This document shows, piece by piece, positions 1 to 8,420 of a stretch of 64,000 nucleotides of DNA. Source of the stretch: SELP01 sp035969385 (GTDB lineage Bacteria > Pseudomonadota > Alphaproteobacteria > Rhodobacterales > Rhodobacteraceae); contig NZ_JAYKKJ010000006.1 of the NCBI RefSeq assembly GCF_035969385.1, positions 147,895 to 211,894 on the forward strand, written 5' to 3'. How positions within the stretch are numbered: position 1 is the stretch's first letter; each line of letters opens with the position of its first letter. A model generated the notes under the pieces. That model was not told the DNA's origin, made no database searches, and saw only the letters and a program-made list of their open reading frames with translations. The position numbers were made by a program, and so were the translations under genes.

Positions 1-651
1 CGCGATGAAAAACAGAATGAACCCGCCCATCGACAGGACCGCAGGCCACCAGAAGGACGGGTCGATGTTGGTTTCCTTGTCGGCTGAGAAGGTGGCCGAC
101 TGGTGCAGCCCCTGCCCCCAGAAAATCGCGGCATAGCGCGACAGGACCGCGAAGACCGACCCGACGATGCACAGGACCGAGGTGAGGTCCGCGGCGGTGT
201 CCTGATCCTCGATCGCGGCCCAGAGCGCGATGTAGCCGAGGTAGAACAGGAACAGGATCAGGAAAGAGGTCAGGCGCGGCTCCCATGCCCACCACGTTCC
301 CCATGTGGGTTGCCCCCAGATCGCCCCGGTGGCCAGACCGATCAGGGTCATCACCGCGCCGATGGGGGCCGCCGCCCGCGCGGCCAGCGCCGATACGTGA
401 TGCCGCCGCACCAGCCAGATCAGCGAGGTGACAAGCATCATGAACCAGGCGTTGATCGCCATCAGGACCGAGGGCACGTGCACGAAGAGGATCTTCACCG
501 AATGTTCGAAATTCTCGGCGGCGGGCGTCAGGAACAGCCCCCAGCCAAGCCCGGCAAGGATCAGCCCGAAGGATGCCCAGGACACCCACGGAATGATCGG
601 CGTTGTCGTCGCCATGAATTTCTTAGGGTTCGCGTATTCCCAGATCGACAT
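1..651 (-). CDS. ccmC: Heme exporter permease CcmC (3' end outside window)
   Basis: Integral membrane component of the CcmABC(D) system, which loads heme onto the chaperone CcmE in the periplasm during System I cytochrome c maturation. The reading frame begins at ATG 651 (MSIWEYANPKKF) and stays open through 217 codons to the window edge, so the C-terminus is missing. The tryptophan-rich WWAWE-type signature of the CcmC/CcmF heme-handling family is present as WGTWWAWEPRLTS at about residue 120, between hydrophobic segments. It follows ccmB by 16 bp on the same strand and is probably cotranscribed with ccmA and ccmB. The family assignment is secure; only the missing end is unknown. Confidence 0.96.
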   Translation of the reverse strand, partial: MSIWEYANPKKFMATTTPIIPWVSWASFGLILAGLGWGLFLTPAAENFEHSVKILFVHVPSVLMAINAWFMMLVTSLIWLVRRHHVSALAARAAAPIGAVMTLIGLATGAIWGQPTWGTWWAWEPRLTSFLILFLFYLGYIALWAAIEDQDTAADLTSVLCIVGSVFAVLSRYAAIFWGQGLHQSATFSADKETNIDPSFWWPAVLSMGGFILFFIA

Positions 652-667
652 ATGGTCCTCGACAGGT

Positions 668-1324
668 TTAGCGCAGGTTGACCCGAAGGGCCGCCGCACT
701 TGCAAAAGGCAAAAGCGCGAAGGCCCCCGCCGTGATCCCCGCCAACATGGTCAAAGGCACGGCGGTTGCCAAGCCCTCTGCCCCGCGACGAACGGCCTCT
801 GCCCCGAAGATCAGGGTCGGCACATATAGCGGCAGCACCAGAAGCGACATCAAAAGCCCACCCCGCTTGATCCCCACCGTCAGCGCCGCGCCGAAAGTGC
901 CGATCATCGACAGCGCGGGCGTGCCAAGCGCGAGCGAGAAAAAGAGGAAGCCATAGGCCTCGGGCGCGAGATGCAGCAGGAAGCCAAGCGCCGGGGCGGC
1001 GAGTGTCAGCGGCAAGCCGGTGGTCAGCCAATGGGCCAGCGCTTTCATCAGCGCGGCCCCTTCCAGAGGCAGCGGCGAGGTGGCCAGCAGCGCGAGCGAC
1101 CCGTCTTCGTGGTCCAGCGCGAAGATCCGGTCCAGCGACAGAAGCGCCGCGAGAAGCGCCGCGACCCACAGGATACCGGGCGCGATCCGGGTCAGGATAT
1201 CCTGCTCGGGCCCCACGCCGAAGGGGACCAGCACCACGACAATCAGAAAGAAGGCCAGCCCAAGGCCAAACCCGCCCCCGGCCCGCACCGCCAGCCGCAA
1301 ATCCCGGATCAGAAGCGCGATCAC
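668..1324 (-). CDS. ccmB: Heme exporter permease CcmB
   Basis: Membrane subunit that pairs with the CcmA ATPase in the cytochrome c maturation ABC complex. The 218-residue product is almost entirely hydrophobic, with about six predicted membrane segments, and is of normal family length. The start is a GTG at 1324 whose bases overlap the TGA stop of ccmA (GTGA), which implies translational coupling. The N-terminus MIALLIRDLRLAVRAGGG matches the usual CcmB beginning. It lies between ccmA and ccmC in the standard order. Confidence 0.96.
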   Translation of the reverse strand: MIALLIRDLRLAVRAGGGFGLGLAFFLIVVVLVPFGVGPEQDILTRIAPGILWVAALLAALLSLDRIFALDHEDGSLALLATSPLPLEGAALMKALAHWLTTGLPLTLAAPALGFLLHLAPEAYGFLFFSLALGTPALSMIGTFGAALTVGIKRGGLLMSLLVLPLYVPTLIFGAEAVRRGAEGLATAVPLTMLAGITAGAFALLPFASAAALRVNLR

Positions 1325-1941
1325 AGGAACGCCTCGTCACTGGCGCCGGACATGGTGGCAGAGGCCTTGAACGGGGTCAGGTCCAGGACCGGCGCGTCCA
1401 GCCCAAGGTCGATATGGGTGGCGATCACAGCGATGCCGCCCGCCGCCAGATGGGTCTCCCGCAGGTAGTCTGCAAAAAGCCCGACAGAGCGTGTGTCGAG
1501 CGACACCGTCGGCTCGTCCAGAAACAGAACCTTGCGCCCGATCACCCCCAGCCGCGCCAGTCCCAGTCGCCGTTTCTGCCCGGCGGAGAGGGTTCCGGCG
1601 GCCCGCAGGCGCAGGGCGGTCAGATCAAAGGCGTCATAGACCGTGTCCGGGACGGCGCTGCCATACAGCTGCGCCCAGAAGGTGAGGTTTTCCTCGACAG
1701 TCAGCGTTGCCTTGATGCCGTCGGCGTGGCTGGCATAGGCGGCCTCTTCCTCGGGCAGGTCGATGGTGCCCGCCAGTGCCGGTTGCAGCCCGGCCAGCGT
1801 GCGTAGAAGGGTTGTCTTGCCGATCCCGTTCGGCCCGCGCAGGACAAGCGCCTGACCAGCGTCCACCGCAAAACTGACCCGGTCCAGAACGGGGATACCG
1901 CCACGGGCGCAGGACAGGTCAGTGACGGTCAGGCGTGTCAT
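1321..1941 (-). CDS. ccmA: Cytochrome c maturation ATP-binding protein CcmA
   Basis: ATPase of the CcmABCD complex; ATP hydrolysis drives release of holo-CcmE from CcmC. The product has about 206 residues. Visible motifs are Walker A GPNGIGKTTLLRTLAG, the ABC signature LSAGQKRRLGLARL and Walker B VLFLDEPTVSLD. An in-frame ATG at 1959 would add six residues (MGYAQT). I chose the ATG at 1941 because MTRLTVTDLSCARGG aligns with the normal start of CcmA; the sequence does not settle this. The gene stop overlaps the GTG of ccmB. Upstream is the Mth938-like gene of the same operon. Confidence 0.95.
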   Translation of the reverse strand: MTRLTVTDLSCARGGIPVLDRVSFAVDAGQALVLRGPNGIGKTTLLRTLAGLQPALAGTIDLPEEEAAYASHADGIKATLTVEENLTFWAQLYGSAVPDTVYDAFDLTALRLRAAGTLSAGQKRRLGLARLGVIGRKVLFLDEPTVSLDTRSVGLFADYLRETHLAAGGIAVIATHIDLGLDAPVLDLTPFKASATMSGASDEAFL

Positions 1942-1978
1942 GGTCTGGGCATACCCCATGCGCGTGGCCCCGGAAAGA

Positions 1979-2332
1979 TCAGACCGGGATCAGCGCCAAT
2001 CCGACGCGGCGTCCTTCGGACAGAAGCACGTTGTAGGTGCGGCAGGCGGCGGGGCTGGCCATGGGTTCGATGGCCACCTCCGCCGCATCCAGATCGGCCT
2101 GAAAGCCCTTGGGCAGATAGGCCATATCGGCCCCGGTGCCGACAAAGATCACGTCGACGATGTCCTTGGCCGCGATCAGGGCTGCGGCATCCTCGAACCC
2201 GTCCCAGGGGGCGATGCCGTTGGGCAGAACGAGGATCGGCCCTTCATAGACCTGTCCCCCCATGCGAAAGAAGCCGGGGCCATAGCCTTCGACCGGAACC
2301 GCATCGGTATAGACAACCTCGTTCAGCCGCAT
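1979..2332 (-). CDS. Mth938-like domain protein (DUF498 family)
   Basis: Small soluble protein of 117 residues. The pattern of an N-terminal beta region (YGPGFFRMGGQVYEG), a central IAAKDIVDVIFVGTGADM segment and a late NVLLSEGRRVGLALIPV strand is that of the Mth938/DUF498 family (COG3737). Its biochemical role in bacteria is not defined; the human relative NDUFAF3 assists complex I assembly. In this operon it sits between secF (21-bp gap) and ccmA, an arrangement common in Rhodobacteraceae. No signal peptide or membrane helix is visible. Family assignment is fairly secure; function is unknown. Confidence 0.85.
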   Translation of the reverse strand: MRLNEVVYTDAVPVEGYGPGFFRMGGQVYEGPILVLPNGIAPWDGFEDAAALIAAKDIVDVIFVGTGADMAYLPKGFQADLDAAEVAIEPMASPAACRTYNVLLSEGRRVGLALIPV

Positions 2333-2353
2333 TGCCTTGCCCCCTGCCCGCGA

Positions 2354-3322
2354 TCAGGCGTCGATATCCATGAACTGGTTGCCCGTCGGTTTCTTGTCCT
2401 TGGACCAGTCGCGTTTGACGCCCAGCATCAGCACGATGTTCTTGGCCACATAGATCGACGAATAGGTGCCGACCACGATGCCCCATGTGATGGCAAAGAC
2501 AAAGCCACGGATCACATCGCCGCCCAGCACCAGAAGCGCGATCAGCGCGATCAGCGTGGTGCCGGAGGTCATCAAGGTCCGGGCCAGCGTTTCGTTGGCC
2601 GACAGGTTCAGCACCTCGCGCAGCGGCTTGACCTTGTACTTGATCAGGTTTTCACGCACCCGGTCGAAAACGACCACGGTATCGTTGATCGAATAACCGA
2701 CGATGGTCAGAAGCGCCGCGATAATCGCAAGGTCGAACCGGATCTGGAAGGCCGAAAAGATGCCGATGGTCAGGATCACGTCATGGAACAGCGCGGCGAC
2801 GGCGCCGACCGCGAACTGCCATTCAAACCGTAGCCAGATATAGAACAGGATCGCGATGAGGGCGGCGCTGACCGCCATGATCGCCTTTTGGATCAGCTCT
2901 CCGGACACTTTCGGACCGACGCTTTCGACCGACGGGAAGGTGATCGACGGGTCCACCGTCTGAAGCGCGGCCTCGACCGCCTCGATCGTGTCGGCGGCAA
3001 CACTTTCATCGCCTTCCTGCGCCTGAATGCGGATCATTGCCACGTGCTGGTCTTCGTCAAAGGTCGGATCGAAGACTTCGGTGATCGACACATCCCCCAG
3101 CCCCAGCGGCTCGATCGCGGCGCGATAGGCGCCGGTGTCGACGGCCTGCGTGGACTGGGTGCGGATCGTGGTGCCGCCCAGAAAGTCGATGCCATAGTTC
3201 AGCCCCATGCTGAAGAACAGGGCGACCGAGAGGATCATCGCAAGGACGGAGGCCCCAAAGGTCGGTTTGGCGACCTTGAAGAAATCGAAGTTGGTATGTT
3301 CGGGAACCAAACGTAGACGCAT
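2354..3322 (-). CDS. secF: Protein translocase subunit SecF
   Basis: Inner-membrane partner of SecD; the SecDF pair uses the proton gradient to help pull proteins through SecYEG on the periplasmic side. The 322-residue product has a first membrane segment near residue 30, the characteristic LNYGIDFLGGTTI motif after it, a periplasmic domain to about residue 150, then five membrane segments containing YSINDTVVVFDRVREN. Length is normal. It starts 4 bp after the secD stop, so the two are almost certainly coupled. Confidence 0.98.
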   Translation of the reverse strand: MRLRLVPEHTNFDFFKVAKPTFGASVLAMILSVALFFSMGLNYGIDFLGGTTIRTQSTQAVDTGAYRAAIEPLGLGDVSITEVFDPTFDEDQHVAMIRIQAQEGDESVAADTIEAVEAALQTVDPSITFPSVESVGPKVSGELIQKAIMAVSAALIAILFYIWLRFEWQFAVGAVAALFHDVILTIGIFSAFQIRFDLAIIAALLTIVGYSINDTVVVFDRVRENLIKYKVKPLREVLNLSANETLARTLMTSGTTLIALIALLVLGGDVIRGFVFAITWGIVVGTYSSIYVAKNIVLMLGVKRDWSKDKKPTGNQFMDIDA

Positions 3323-3326
3323 GGGA

Positions 3327-4988
3327 TCAGACCTCGATTTTCTTGGGACGACGGCGCTGGAACCACCAGACGATCAGCAGGCGGGTCACGAAGATCGCCG
3401 AGAAGACCGAGGTGAGAATGCCCAGACCCAGCGTGGTGGCAAAGCCACGCACCGGGCCGGAGCCCACGACCCAAAGGATCGCCGCCGTGATGAAGGTGGT
3501 GATGTTGGCGTCCAGAATGGCGGACAGCGCCCGTTCATAGCCCAGTTCGATGGCCCGCGCCGGGCCCTTGGCCGTACGCAGTTCTTCGCGGATACGTTCA
3601 TAGACCAGCACGTTGGCGTCCACAGCCATACCGATGGTCAGAACGATCCCTGCGATCCCCGGTAGGGTCAGTGTCGCGCCCAGCACCGAAAGCGCCCCGA
3701 ACAACAGGGCCACGTTGATCATCAGCGCAAGGTTGGCGAACCAACCGAACAGCCCGTAGGACAGCGCCATGAACAGGATCACGGCGGCCATGCCGACGAT
3801 GGCCGCGATCTTGCCCGCCGCGACACTGTCAGCGCCCAGTTCCGGCCCGATGGTCCGTTCTTCAAGGAACACCAGTTCCGCCGGCAGGGCACCCGCCCGC
3901 AGAAGCACCGCAAGGTTGGTCGATTCCTCAACCGTGAAATTCCCGGTGATCTGACCGGACCCGCCCCGGATCGGCTCGTTGATGCGCGGCGCGCTGATCA
4001 CCTCGTCATCCAGCACGATGGCAAAGGGGGCGCCGACGTTCTCGGCCGTATAATCCCCGAATTTCCGAGCACCTGTTCCGTTAAACCGGAAGTTGACCGA
4101 AGGCCGCCCGTTCTGGTCGAACGACGGCTGCGCATCGGTCAGCTCTTCGCCCGTTACGACGGGGGTGCGCTCCAGCACGTAGAACACTCCCTCCTCTTCC
4201 AGCGAGGGAAGCAGTTCCTCGGTCGCCGAAGTGATCGTGTTCTCATCTGTTGTGCGACGCACGACGGGCTGGAAGGTCAGCTGTGCGGTGGCGCCGATCC
4301 AGCCCTTCAGCTCCTGCGCCGATTTCGCGCCGGGCACCTGGATCAGAATCCGGTCCGCGCCCTGCCGCTGGATCGCGGGTTCGCGGGTGCCTGCGGCGTC
4401 GATCCGGCGGCGGATGATCTCCAGCGCCTGATCTACGGTGCGGTCAGCGGTGGCGGCCATTTCCGCCTCGGACAGGCGGATGGTCAGGACCGGGCCGTCG
4501 ATGGACACGACGATGTTCGATGCCCCTGCCCCGGTCAGCGACACCACAGGCTGGGCCAGACCGCGCACGATCTCAAGCGCGCGGGCCGCGCCATCCTGTT
4601 CCGAAATCCGGACGACCAGCAGGTCCTCGGGGCTTTCCTCGCGGGTCACAAAACCCACTGTATCGCGTTCCGCGGCCAGCGCATCGCGCACCTCGGGCCA
4701 CATGTTTTCCAACATCGAGGCATAGACGTCCGCAACCTGCACCTCGGCCAGCAGATGCGCGCCGCCGCGCAGGTCCAGACCAAGGTTCACCAGCCCGTCG
4801 GGCAGGAACGACGGCCAAAGCGCGGCCTCGGCCTCCAGATCCGCGTTGCTAAAACCGGCGTCGATCAGCACGCGCGCGTCACTGGCGCGTTCGACCCGTT
4901 CGTAGAACAGGTTCGGCGCGGAAAACAGGATGCCCGCGGCGCAGACAAGAACGATCACGGCCTGCTTGAACTTGGAAAACTGCAGCAT
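3327..4988 (-). CDS. secD: Protein translocase subunit SecD
   Basis: Inner-membrane protein of 553 residues that works with SecF as a proton-driven accessory to the Sec translocon. The N-terminal membrane helix (residues about 9-28) is followed by the D1 motif LGLDLRGGAHLLAEV near residue 70, a large periplasmic region (about 75-380) and a C-terminal bundle of five or six helices carrying AGIVLTIGMAVDANVLVYER. It lies 28 bp downstream of yajC and 4 bp upstream of secF, the classic yajC-secD-secF operon order. Confidence 0.98.
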   Translation of the reverse strand: MLQFSKFKQAVIVLVCAAGILFSAPNLFYERVERASDARVLIDAGFSNADLEAEAALWPSFLPDGLVNLGLDLRGGAHLLAEVQVADVYASMLENMWPEVRDALAAERDTVGFVTREESPEDLLVVRISEQDGAARALEIVRGLAQPVVSLTGAGASNIVVSIDGPVLTIRLSEAEMAATADRTVDQALEIIRRRIDAAGTREPAIQRQGADRILIQVPGAKSAQELKGWIGATAQLTFQPVVRRTTDENTITSATEELLPSLEEEGVFYVLERTPVVTGEELTDAQPSFDQNGRPSVNFRFNGTGARKFGDYTAENVGAPFAIVLDDEVISAPRINEPIRGGSGQITGNFTVEESTNLAVLLRAGALPAELVFLEERTIGPELGADSVAAGKIAAIVGMAAVILFMALSYGLFGWFANLALMINVALLFGALSVLGATLTLPGIAGIVLTIGMAVDANVLVYERIREELRTAKGPARAIELGYERALSAILDANITTFITAAILWVVGSGPVRGFATTLGLGILTSVFSAIFVTRLLIVWWFQRRRPKKIEV

Positions 4989-5016
4989 GGATGCCCCCGG
5001 ACGGGTTGGTGTCGGA

Positions 5017-5301
5017 TCAGCCCTTGGCCGGTTCGGTCTTGTTCAGGACCTGGGCGATGGTGCCCCGGACGACGCGGACGCTGACGCCCTGCGCGATCTC
5101 GACCTCGACCTCGTTTTCGCCGTCCTTGACCTTGGTCACCTTGCCGATGACACCGCCCTGGGTGACGATCTGATCGCCCCGGCGCAGGGCCGCGACCATC
5201 TGCTGGTGGTCCTTCAGCTTCTTCTGCTGCGGACGGATCAGGAGGAAGTACATGATCCCGAAAACGAGGATCAGCGGAATGATGGATTCAAAGCCCTGCA
5301 T
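5017..5301 (-). CDS. yajC: Preprotein translocase accessory subunit YajC
   Basis: Small single-span membrane protein that associates with SecDF. The ATG at 5301 gives 94 residues (MQGFESIIPLILVFGIMYF) and places the hydrophobic helix at residues about 6-22, followed by the diagnostic LLIRPQQKKLKDHQ and the RGDQIVTQGGVIGKV core. An upstream in-frame start at 5349 would add an unlikely charged leader of 16 residues (MAKGPFAGPRKGKNAA); an AAAGGGAAAA purine tract lies about 10 nt before the chosen ATG. First gene of the minus-strand yajC-secDF-ccm run, divergent from the pentapeptide gene. Confidence 0.95.
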   Translation of the reverse strand: MQGFESIIPLILVFGIMYFLLIRPQQKKLKDHQQMVAALRRGDQIVTQGGVIGKVTKVKDGENEVEVEIAQGVSVRVVRGTIAQVLNKTEPAKG

Positions 5302-5477
5302 GGCGGCGTTTTTCCCTTTTCTTGGTCCGGCGAAGGGGCCCTTCGCCAAAGTCGGCGCACGTTACGGCGGGGACAGGGGAATGGCAACCACGGCCCAACC
5401 CGAAAACCCACCATATCTTGCGCGTGACCGGCATATATGCAGGAGTTTGACAACCGGAAGGGGTAAGGGGTGCGACA

Positions 5478-6809
5478 TTGGGAACCGAGAGCCTGTTTCA
5501 ACTGACATTTCCACCGGTAACGGTGCTGGATACCGTGGTCTGGACACTGCTGGCGGTCGTGGCCGGGTGCCTGTGGATCTACCTTTGGATTTCCGCAAGC
5601 GCCCGTCAGGACCAATCCAAGCGGCTGGGCAGCCTTTTTGGCATGTCGCCGGGTATCGCGGTGGCGATCACGGTGATCATCGCCCCGCTGTTCCTTGCGG
5701 CCCTCGCCGCGTCCTTTTCCGTCCTATTGCGAACGGTGGTGAACCCTTCGCTGGCCACCGGGCTGGGGACAGGCGCCCTGATCGCCGCCACGCTGGGGGC
5801 CCCCTTCCTGATCTGGCGCAGCATCGTGGCGCAGAAGACCGTCGATCACGCAGCAAAGAGCCTGTTCAACGACAAGATCAACGCGGCCGTACAGGACCTC
5901 TATGCACAGCGACAGGTGACCAAGGTCGACAAGCGGAACAAGGGGCAAATGTTCAACGCGTGGCAAGACGATGTGGTCAAACGAAACGCCGCCATCGACC
6001 GGCTGTTCGGTTTGGCCGAGGAAGCAGCCGACAAAGACCCCAAGGAAGTGCACCGCATCGCGTCGATGCTGTCGGTCTATGTGCGGGAGTTGTCAAAGGA
6101 ACCTGACCTGCGCGCCAAAACTCCGCCCAAAGGCGCGAGCCCGCAGGAAATGCGTGACTGGGCGCGCAACTTGGAAATCGCGCGATCGGACATGGAAAAG
6201 GCGGTGCAAACCCTTGGCAAGTTGCGGAGATTGATCGCAGAAGATGTCGACAAGGCAAAGATAGACCTACGGGACGCCAACCTGCAAAGGATGGACCTCC
6301 AGTCGCTCGATTTCGTCGCCGCAAATCTGCGTAGGGCGAAGTTGCAGGGGGCGAACCTCTTCTTGGCGGAGTTGCAGGGGGCAAACCTCTCCGGGGCGGA
6401 GTTGCAGGGGGCAGACCTCTCCGGGGCGGAGTTGCAGGGGGCAAACCTCATCTGGGCGGAGTTGCAGGGGGCAAACCTCATCAGGGCGGAGTTGCAGGGG
6501 GCAAACCTCTCCGAGGCGAAGTTCGATGATGCAACCAACCTCACAGCGGCTACTCTTCGAGGTGCCGCTGTGAGGTTGGTTGATGATACCACCATAGCAC
6601 GATTGAGGTCATTCTTCGACGACATCTTCGCCGATGGGGGCCTGTTTGGCCAAGATGACAGCAACAGGACCCTTCCCAATGGCGCGGACTGGCCGGACCA
6701 TTGGCCAAGGGAAGAGCTCGATTTCGGAGATTTCCTCAAGGCTTGGCGCGCGTGGCAATGCACCCTTGATCCACCTTTGCCGCCGGAGGCTTTGCCGGAG
6801 GACGGTTAG
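5478..6809 (+). CDS. Membrane-anchored pentapeptide-repeat protein
   Basis: Protein of 443 residues and unknown function. Three hydrophobic segments lie at about residues 17-38, 55-85 and 95-115. A charged, probably helical cytoplasmic region follows (120-255), then a pentapeptide-repeat domain (about 264-365) and an acidic C-terminal tail with PDHWPREELDFGDFLKAWRAW. The core repeats read A(E/K)LQGA(N/D)L, the A(D/N)LXX pattern that builds a right-handed quadrilateral beta-helix. The start is a TTG at 5478, supported by GGAAGGGGTAAGGGG just upstream; no ATG gives a better start before the first helix. It is divergent from yajC and upstream of serS with a 251-bp gap. The six middle repeats are near-identical in DNA, and a perfect inverted repeat follows them (separate entries). 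Confidence 0.85.
   Translation: MGTESLFQLTFPPVTVLDTVVWTLLAVVAGCLWIYLWISASARQDQSKRLGSLFGMSPGIAVAITVIIAPLFLAALAASFSVLLRTVVNPSLATGLGTGALIAATLGAPFLIWRSIVAQKTVDHAAKSLFNDKINAAVQDLYAQRQVTKVDKRNKGQMFNAWQDDVVKRNAAIDRLFGLAEEAADKDPKEVHRIASMLSVYVRELSKEPDLRAKTPPKGASPQEMRDWARNLEIARSDMEKAVQTLGKLRRLIAEDVDKAKIDLRDANLQRMDLQSLDFVAANLRRAKLQGANLFLAELQGANLSGAELQGADLSGAELQGANLIWAELQGANLIRAELQGANLSEAKFDDATNLTAATLRGAAVRLVDDTTIARLRSFFDDIFADGGLFGQDDSNRTLPNGADWPDHWPREELDFGDFLKAWRAWQCTLDPPLPPEALPEDG
6336..6515 (+). repeat. Six-copy 30-bp in-frame tandem repeat
   Basis: The word GTTGCAGGGGG begins at 6341, 6371, 6401, 6431, 6461 and 6491, exactly 30 bp apart. Each unit encodes ten residues of the form A-E/K-L-Q-G-A-N/D-L-X-X, two pentapeptides. 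Synonymous positions are conserved too, including a TTG leucine codon that is unusual against the CTG preference of neighbouring genes. This points to recent DNA-level expansion rather than old protein-level repetition. Confidence 0.95.
6532..6582. repeat. Perfect 19-bp inverted repeat inside a coding sequence
   Basis: Left arm 6532-6550 (CAACCAACCTCACAGCGGC, 19 nt) is the exact reverse complement of right arm 6564-6582, with a 13-nt loop (6551-6563) that can itself form a CTC/GAG mini-stem. It lies 16 bp after the tandem array and encodes about residues 352-369 of the pentapeptide protein. In mRNA it would form a very stable hairpin; no T-run follows, so it is not a normal terminator. Confidence 0.95.
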
Positions 6810-6908
6810 GACCGGGCCCGGACCGGGGTGGGCGATTTGAAGGTGGGGCTGCTGTGCTTTATCGAGCCACGTCCTCTGACCGTTGGTTTTTCCTGCGCCA
6901 TCGCCATA

Positions 6909-6958
6909 CGCCCGCCCGAGGGGCGGGACGGGCGCGGTCCGGGCTGGTCGCCCGGACC
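6909..6958. repeat. Two adjacent GC-rich hairpins in the 251-bp gap before serS
   Basis: The gap 6810-7060 contains an imperfect hairpin at 6909-6934 (CGCCCGCCCGAGGGGCGGGA core). Directly after it is an 8-bp perfect stem, GGTCCGGG (6936-6943) with CCCGGACC (6951-6958), around a 7-nt loop. No T-run follows, so a simple intrinsic terminator is not supported. They may act as a Rho-dependent or processing end for the upstream gene, or be degenerate dispersed repeats. I see no convincing promoter in the rest of the gap. Confidence 0.5.
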
Positions 6959-7060
6959 ATCCGGGGGCCAACCGTCGCGCCCCTTCATCCCCCCTTCCCC
7001 GTCCTGCCAAATCCGTGCATAAGCGCGCCCATCTGAAAAACACATCAAAGGACCGGACCC

Positions 7061-8353
7061 ATGCATGACATCCGCACCATCCGCGACAATCCCGCCGCTT
7101 TCGACGCGGCGCTGTCTCGTCGTGGGATCGCGGGCATGTCGTCCGAGATCCTCGCGCTGGACGAGGCCCGCCGCGCCCTGATCCACGCCGCAGAGACCGC
7201 GCAGGCCGAACAGAACAAGGCCTCCAAAGAGGTCGGCGCCGCCAAGGCCCGGGGGGATGAGGCGGAATTCGAGCGCCTGCGCGCGCTGGTGGCCGAAAAG
7301 AAGGCCGAGATTGCCCGCATGACCGAGGAAGCCAAGGAAAAGGACGCGGCCCTGACCGACCTTCTTCTGGGCATCCCGAACCTGCCCTATGACGACGTGC
7401 CCGATGGCGCGGACGAGGCCGACAACGTGGAAATCCGCCGCTGGGGCACGCCGCGCAATTTCGCCTTTGACCCGGTCGAGCATTACGAGATCCCCGCCGC
7501 AAAACCCGGCATGGATTTCGAGACCGCGGCGAAACTGTCGGGCAGCCGCTTCGTGCTGCTGAACGGCGCGATGGCGCGTCTGCACCGGGCGCTGGCGCAG
7601 TTCATGATCGACTTTCATGTCGAAAACCACGGGTTGTCGGAAACCATCACCCCCGTGCTGGTGCGCGAGGATATGATGGTAGGCACCGGGCAATTGCCCA
7701 AATTCGGCGAGGACAGCTATCAGACCACAAACGGCTGGTGGCTGATCCCCACGGCCGAGGTGACGCTGACCAATATCGTGAACGGCGACACGGTTGACGA
7801 GGCCACCCTGCCCCGCCGCTACGTTGCCCATACCCAGTGTTTCCGGTCTGAGGCCGGCAGCGCGGGCCGCGATACATCCGGCATGTTGCGCCAGCACCAG
7901 TTCGAGAAGGTCGAGATGGTGTCGATCACCCACCCCGACCAGTCCGAGGCGGAACACGACCGGATGACCGGCTGTGCCCAGGCTATCCTTGAGGCGCTGG
8001 AACTGCCCTACCGCACGGTCGTCCTGTGCACCGGCGACATGGGCGCGGGCGCCCGCCGCACCCATGATATCGAGGTTTGGCTGCCGGGGCAGAACACCTA
8101 CCGCGAGATTTCGTCGGTTTCGACCTGTGGGGATTATCAGGCCCGCCGGATGAACGCCCGGTTCAAGCCTGCCGATGGCGGCAAGCCGCAGTTCGTGCAT
8201 ACGCTGAACGGGTCCGGGCTGGCCGTGGGCCGGACGCTGATCGCGGTGCTGGAGAACGGGCAGCAAGAGGACGGGTCGGTCGCCCTGCCCGCCGCGCTGC
8301 ACCCCTACCTGCGGGGCAAGACGCGGATCACGGCAGAAGGCCAGATGGTCTGA
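7061..8353 (+). CDS. serS: Seryl-tRNA synthetase
   Basis: Class II aminoacyl-tRNA synthetase that charges tRNA-Ser (and tRNA-Sec where present). The 430-residue product has an N-terminal antiparallel coiled-coil arm (residues about 25-105, rich in Glu, Lys and Ala), then the catalytic core with motif 2 TQCFRSEAGSAGRDTSGMLRQHQF and motif 3 near the end (LNGSGLAVGRTLIAVLEN). Length is normal. ATG 7061 (MHDIRTIRDNP) is the typical start, with an AAAGGACCGG purine stretch before it. It is followed by a strong terminator. Confidence 0.98.
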   Translation: MHDIRTIRDNPAAFDAALSRRGIAGMSSEILALDEARRALIHAAETAQAEQNKASKEVGAAKARGDEAEFERLRALVAEKKAEIARMTEEAKEKDAALTDLLLGIPNLPYDDVPDGADEADNVEIRRWGTPRNFAFDPVEHYEIPAAKPGMDFETAAKLSGSRFVLLNGAMARLHRALAQFMIDFHVENHGLSETITPVLVREDMMVGTGQLPKFGEDSYQTTNGWWLIPTAEVTLTNIVNGDTVDEATLPRRYVAHTQCFRSEAGSAGRDTSGMLRQHQFEKVEMVSITHPDQSEAEHDRMTGCAQAILEALELPYRTVVLCTGDMGAGARRTHDIEVWLPGQNTYREISSVSTCGDYQARRMNARFKPADGGKPQFVHTLNGSGLAVGRTLIAVLENGQQEDGSVALPAALHPYLRGKTRITAEGQMV

Positions 8354-8360
8354 CAGTAAA

Positions 8361-8382
8361 GGGGGCCGCGGCCCCCTTTTTT
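8361..8382 (+). terminator. Intrinsic terminator after serS
   Basis: Palindrome GGGGGCCGCGGCCCCC at 8361-8376 followed directly by six T residues (8377-8382), 7 bp after the serS stop codon. This is a textbook Rho-independent terminator for plus-strand transcription. Confidence 0.9.
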
Positions 8383-8420
8383 CATCCACTCCTGCAACTC
8401 CGGCCTTCTGCAAGGAAGGC

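Noticed and set aside
6336..6515. Regularly spaced 30-bp repeats as a possible CRISPR array
   Set aside because: The units are contiguous with no unique spacers and keep a reading frame with the pentapeptide pattern.
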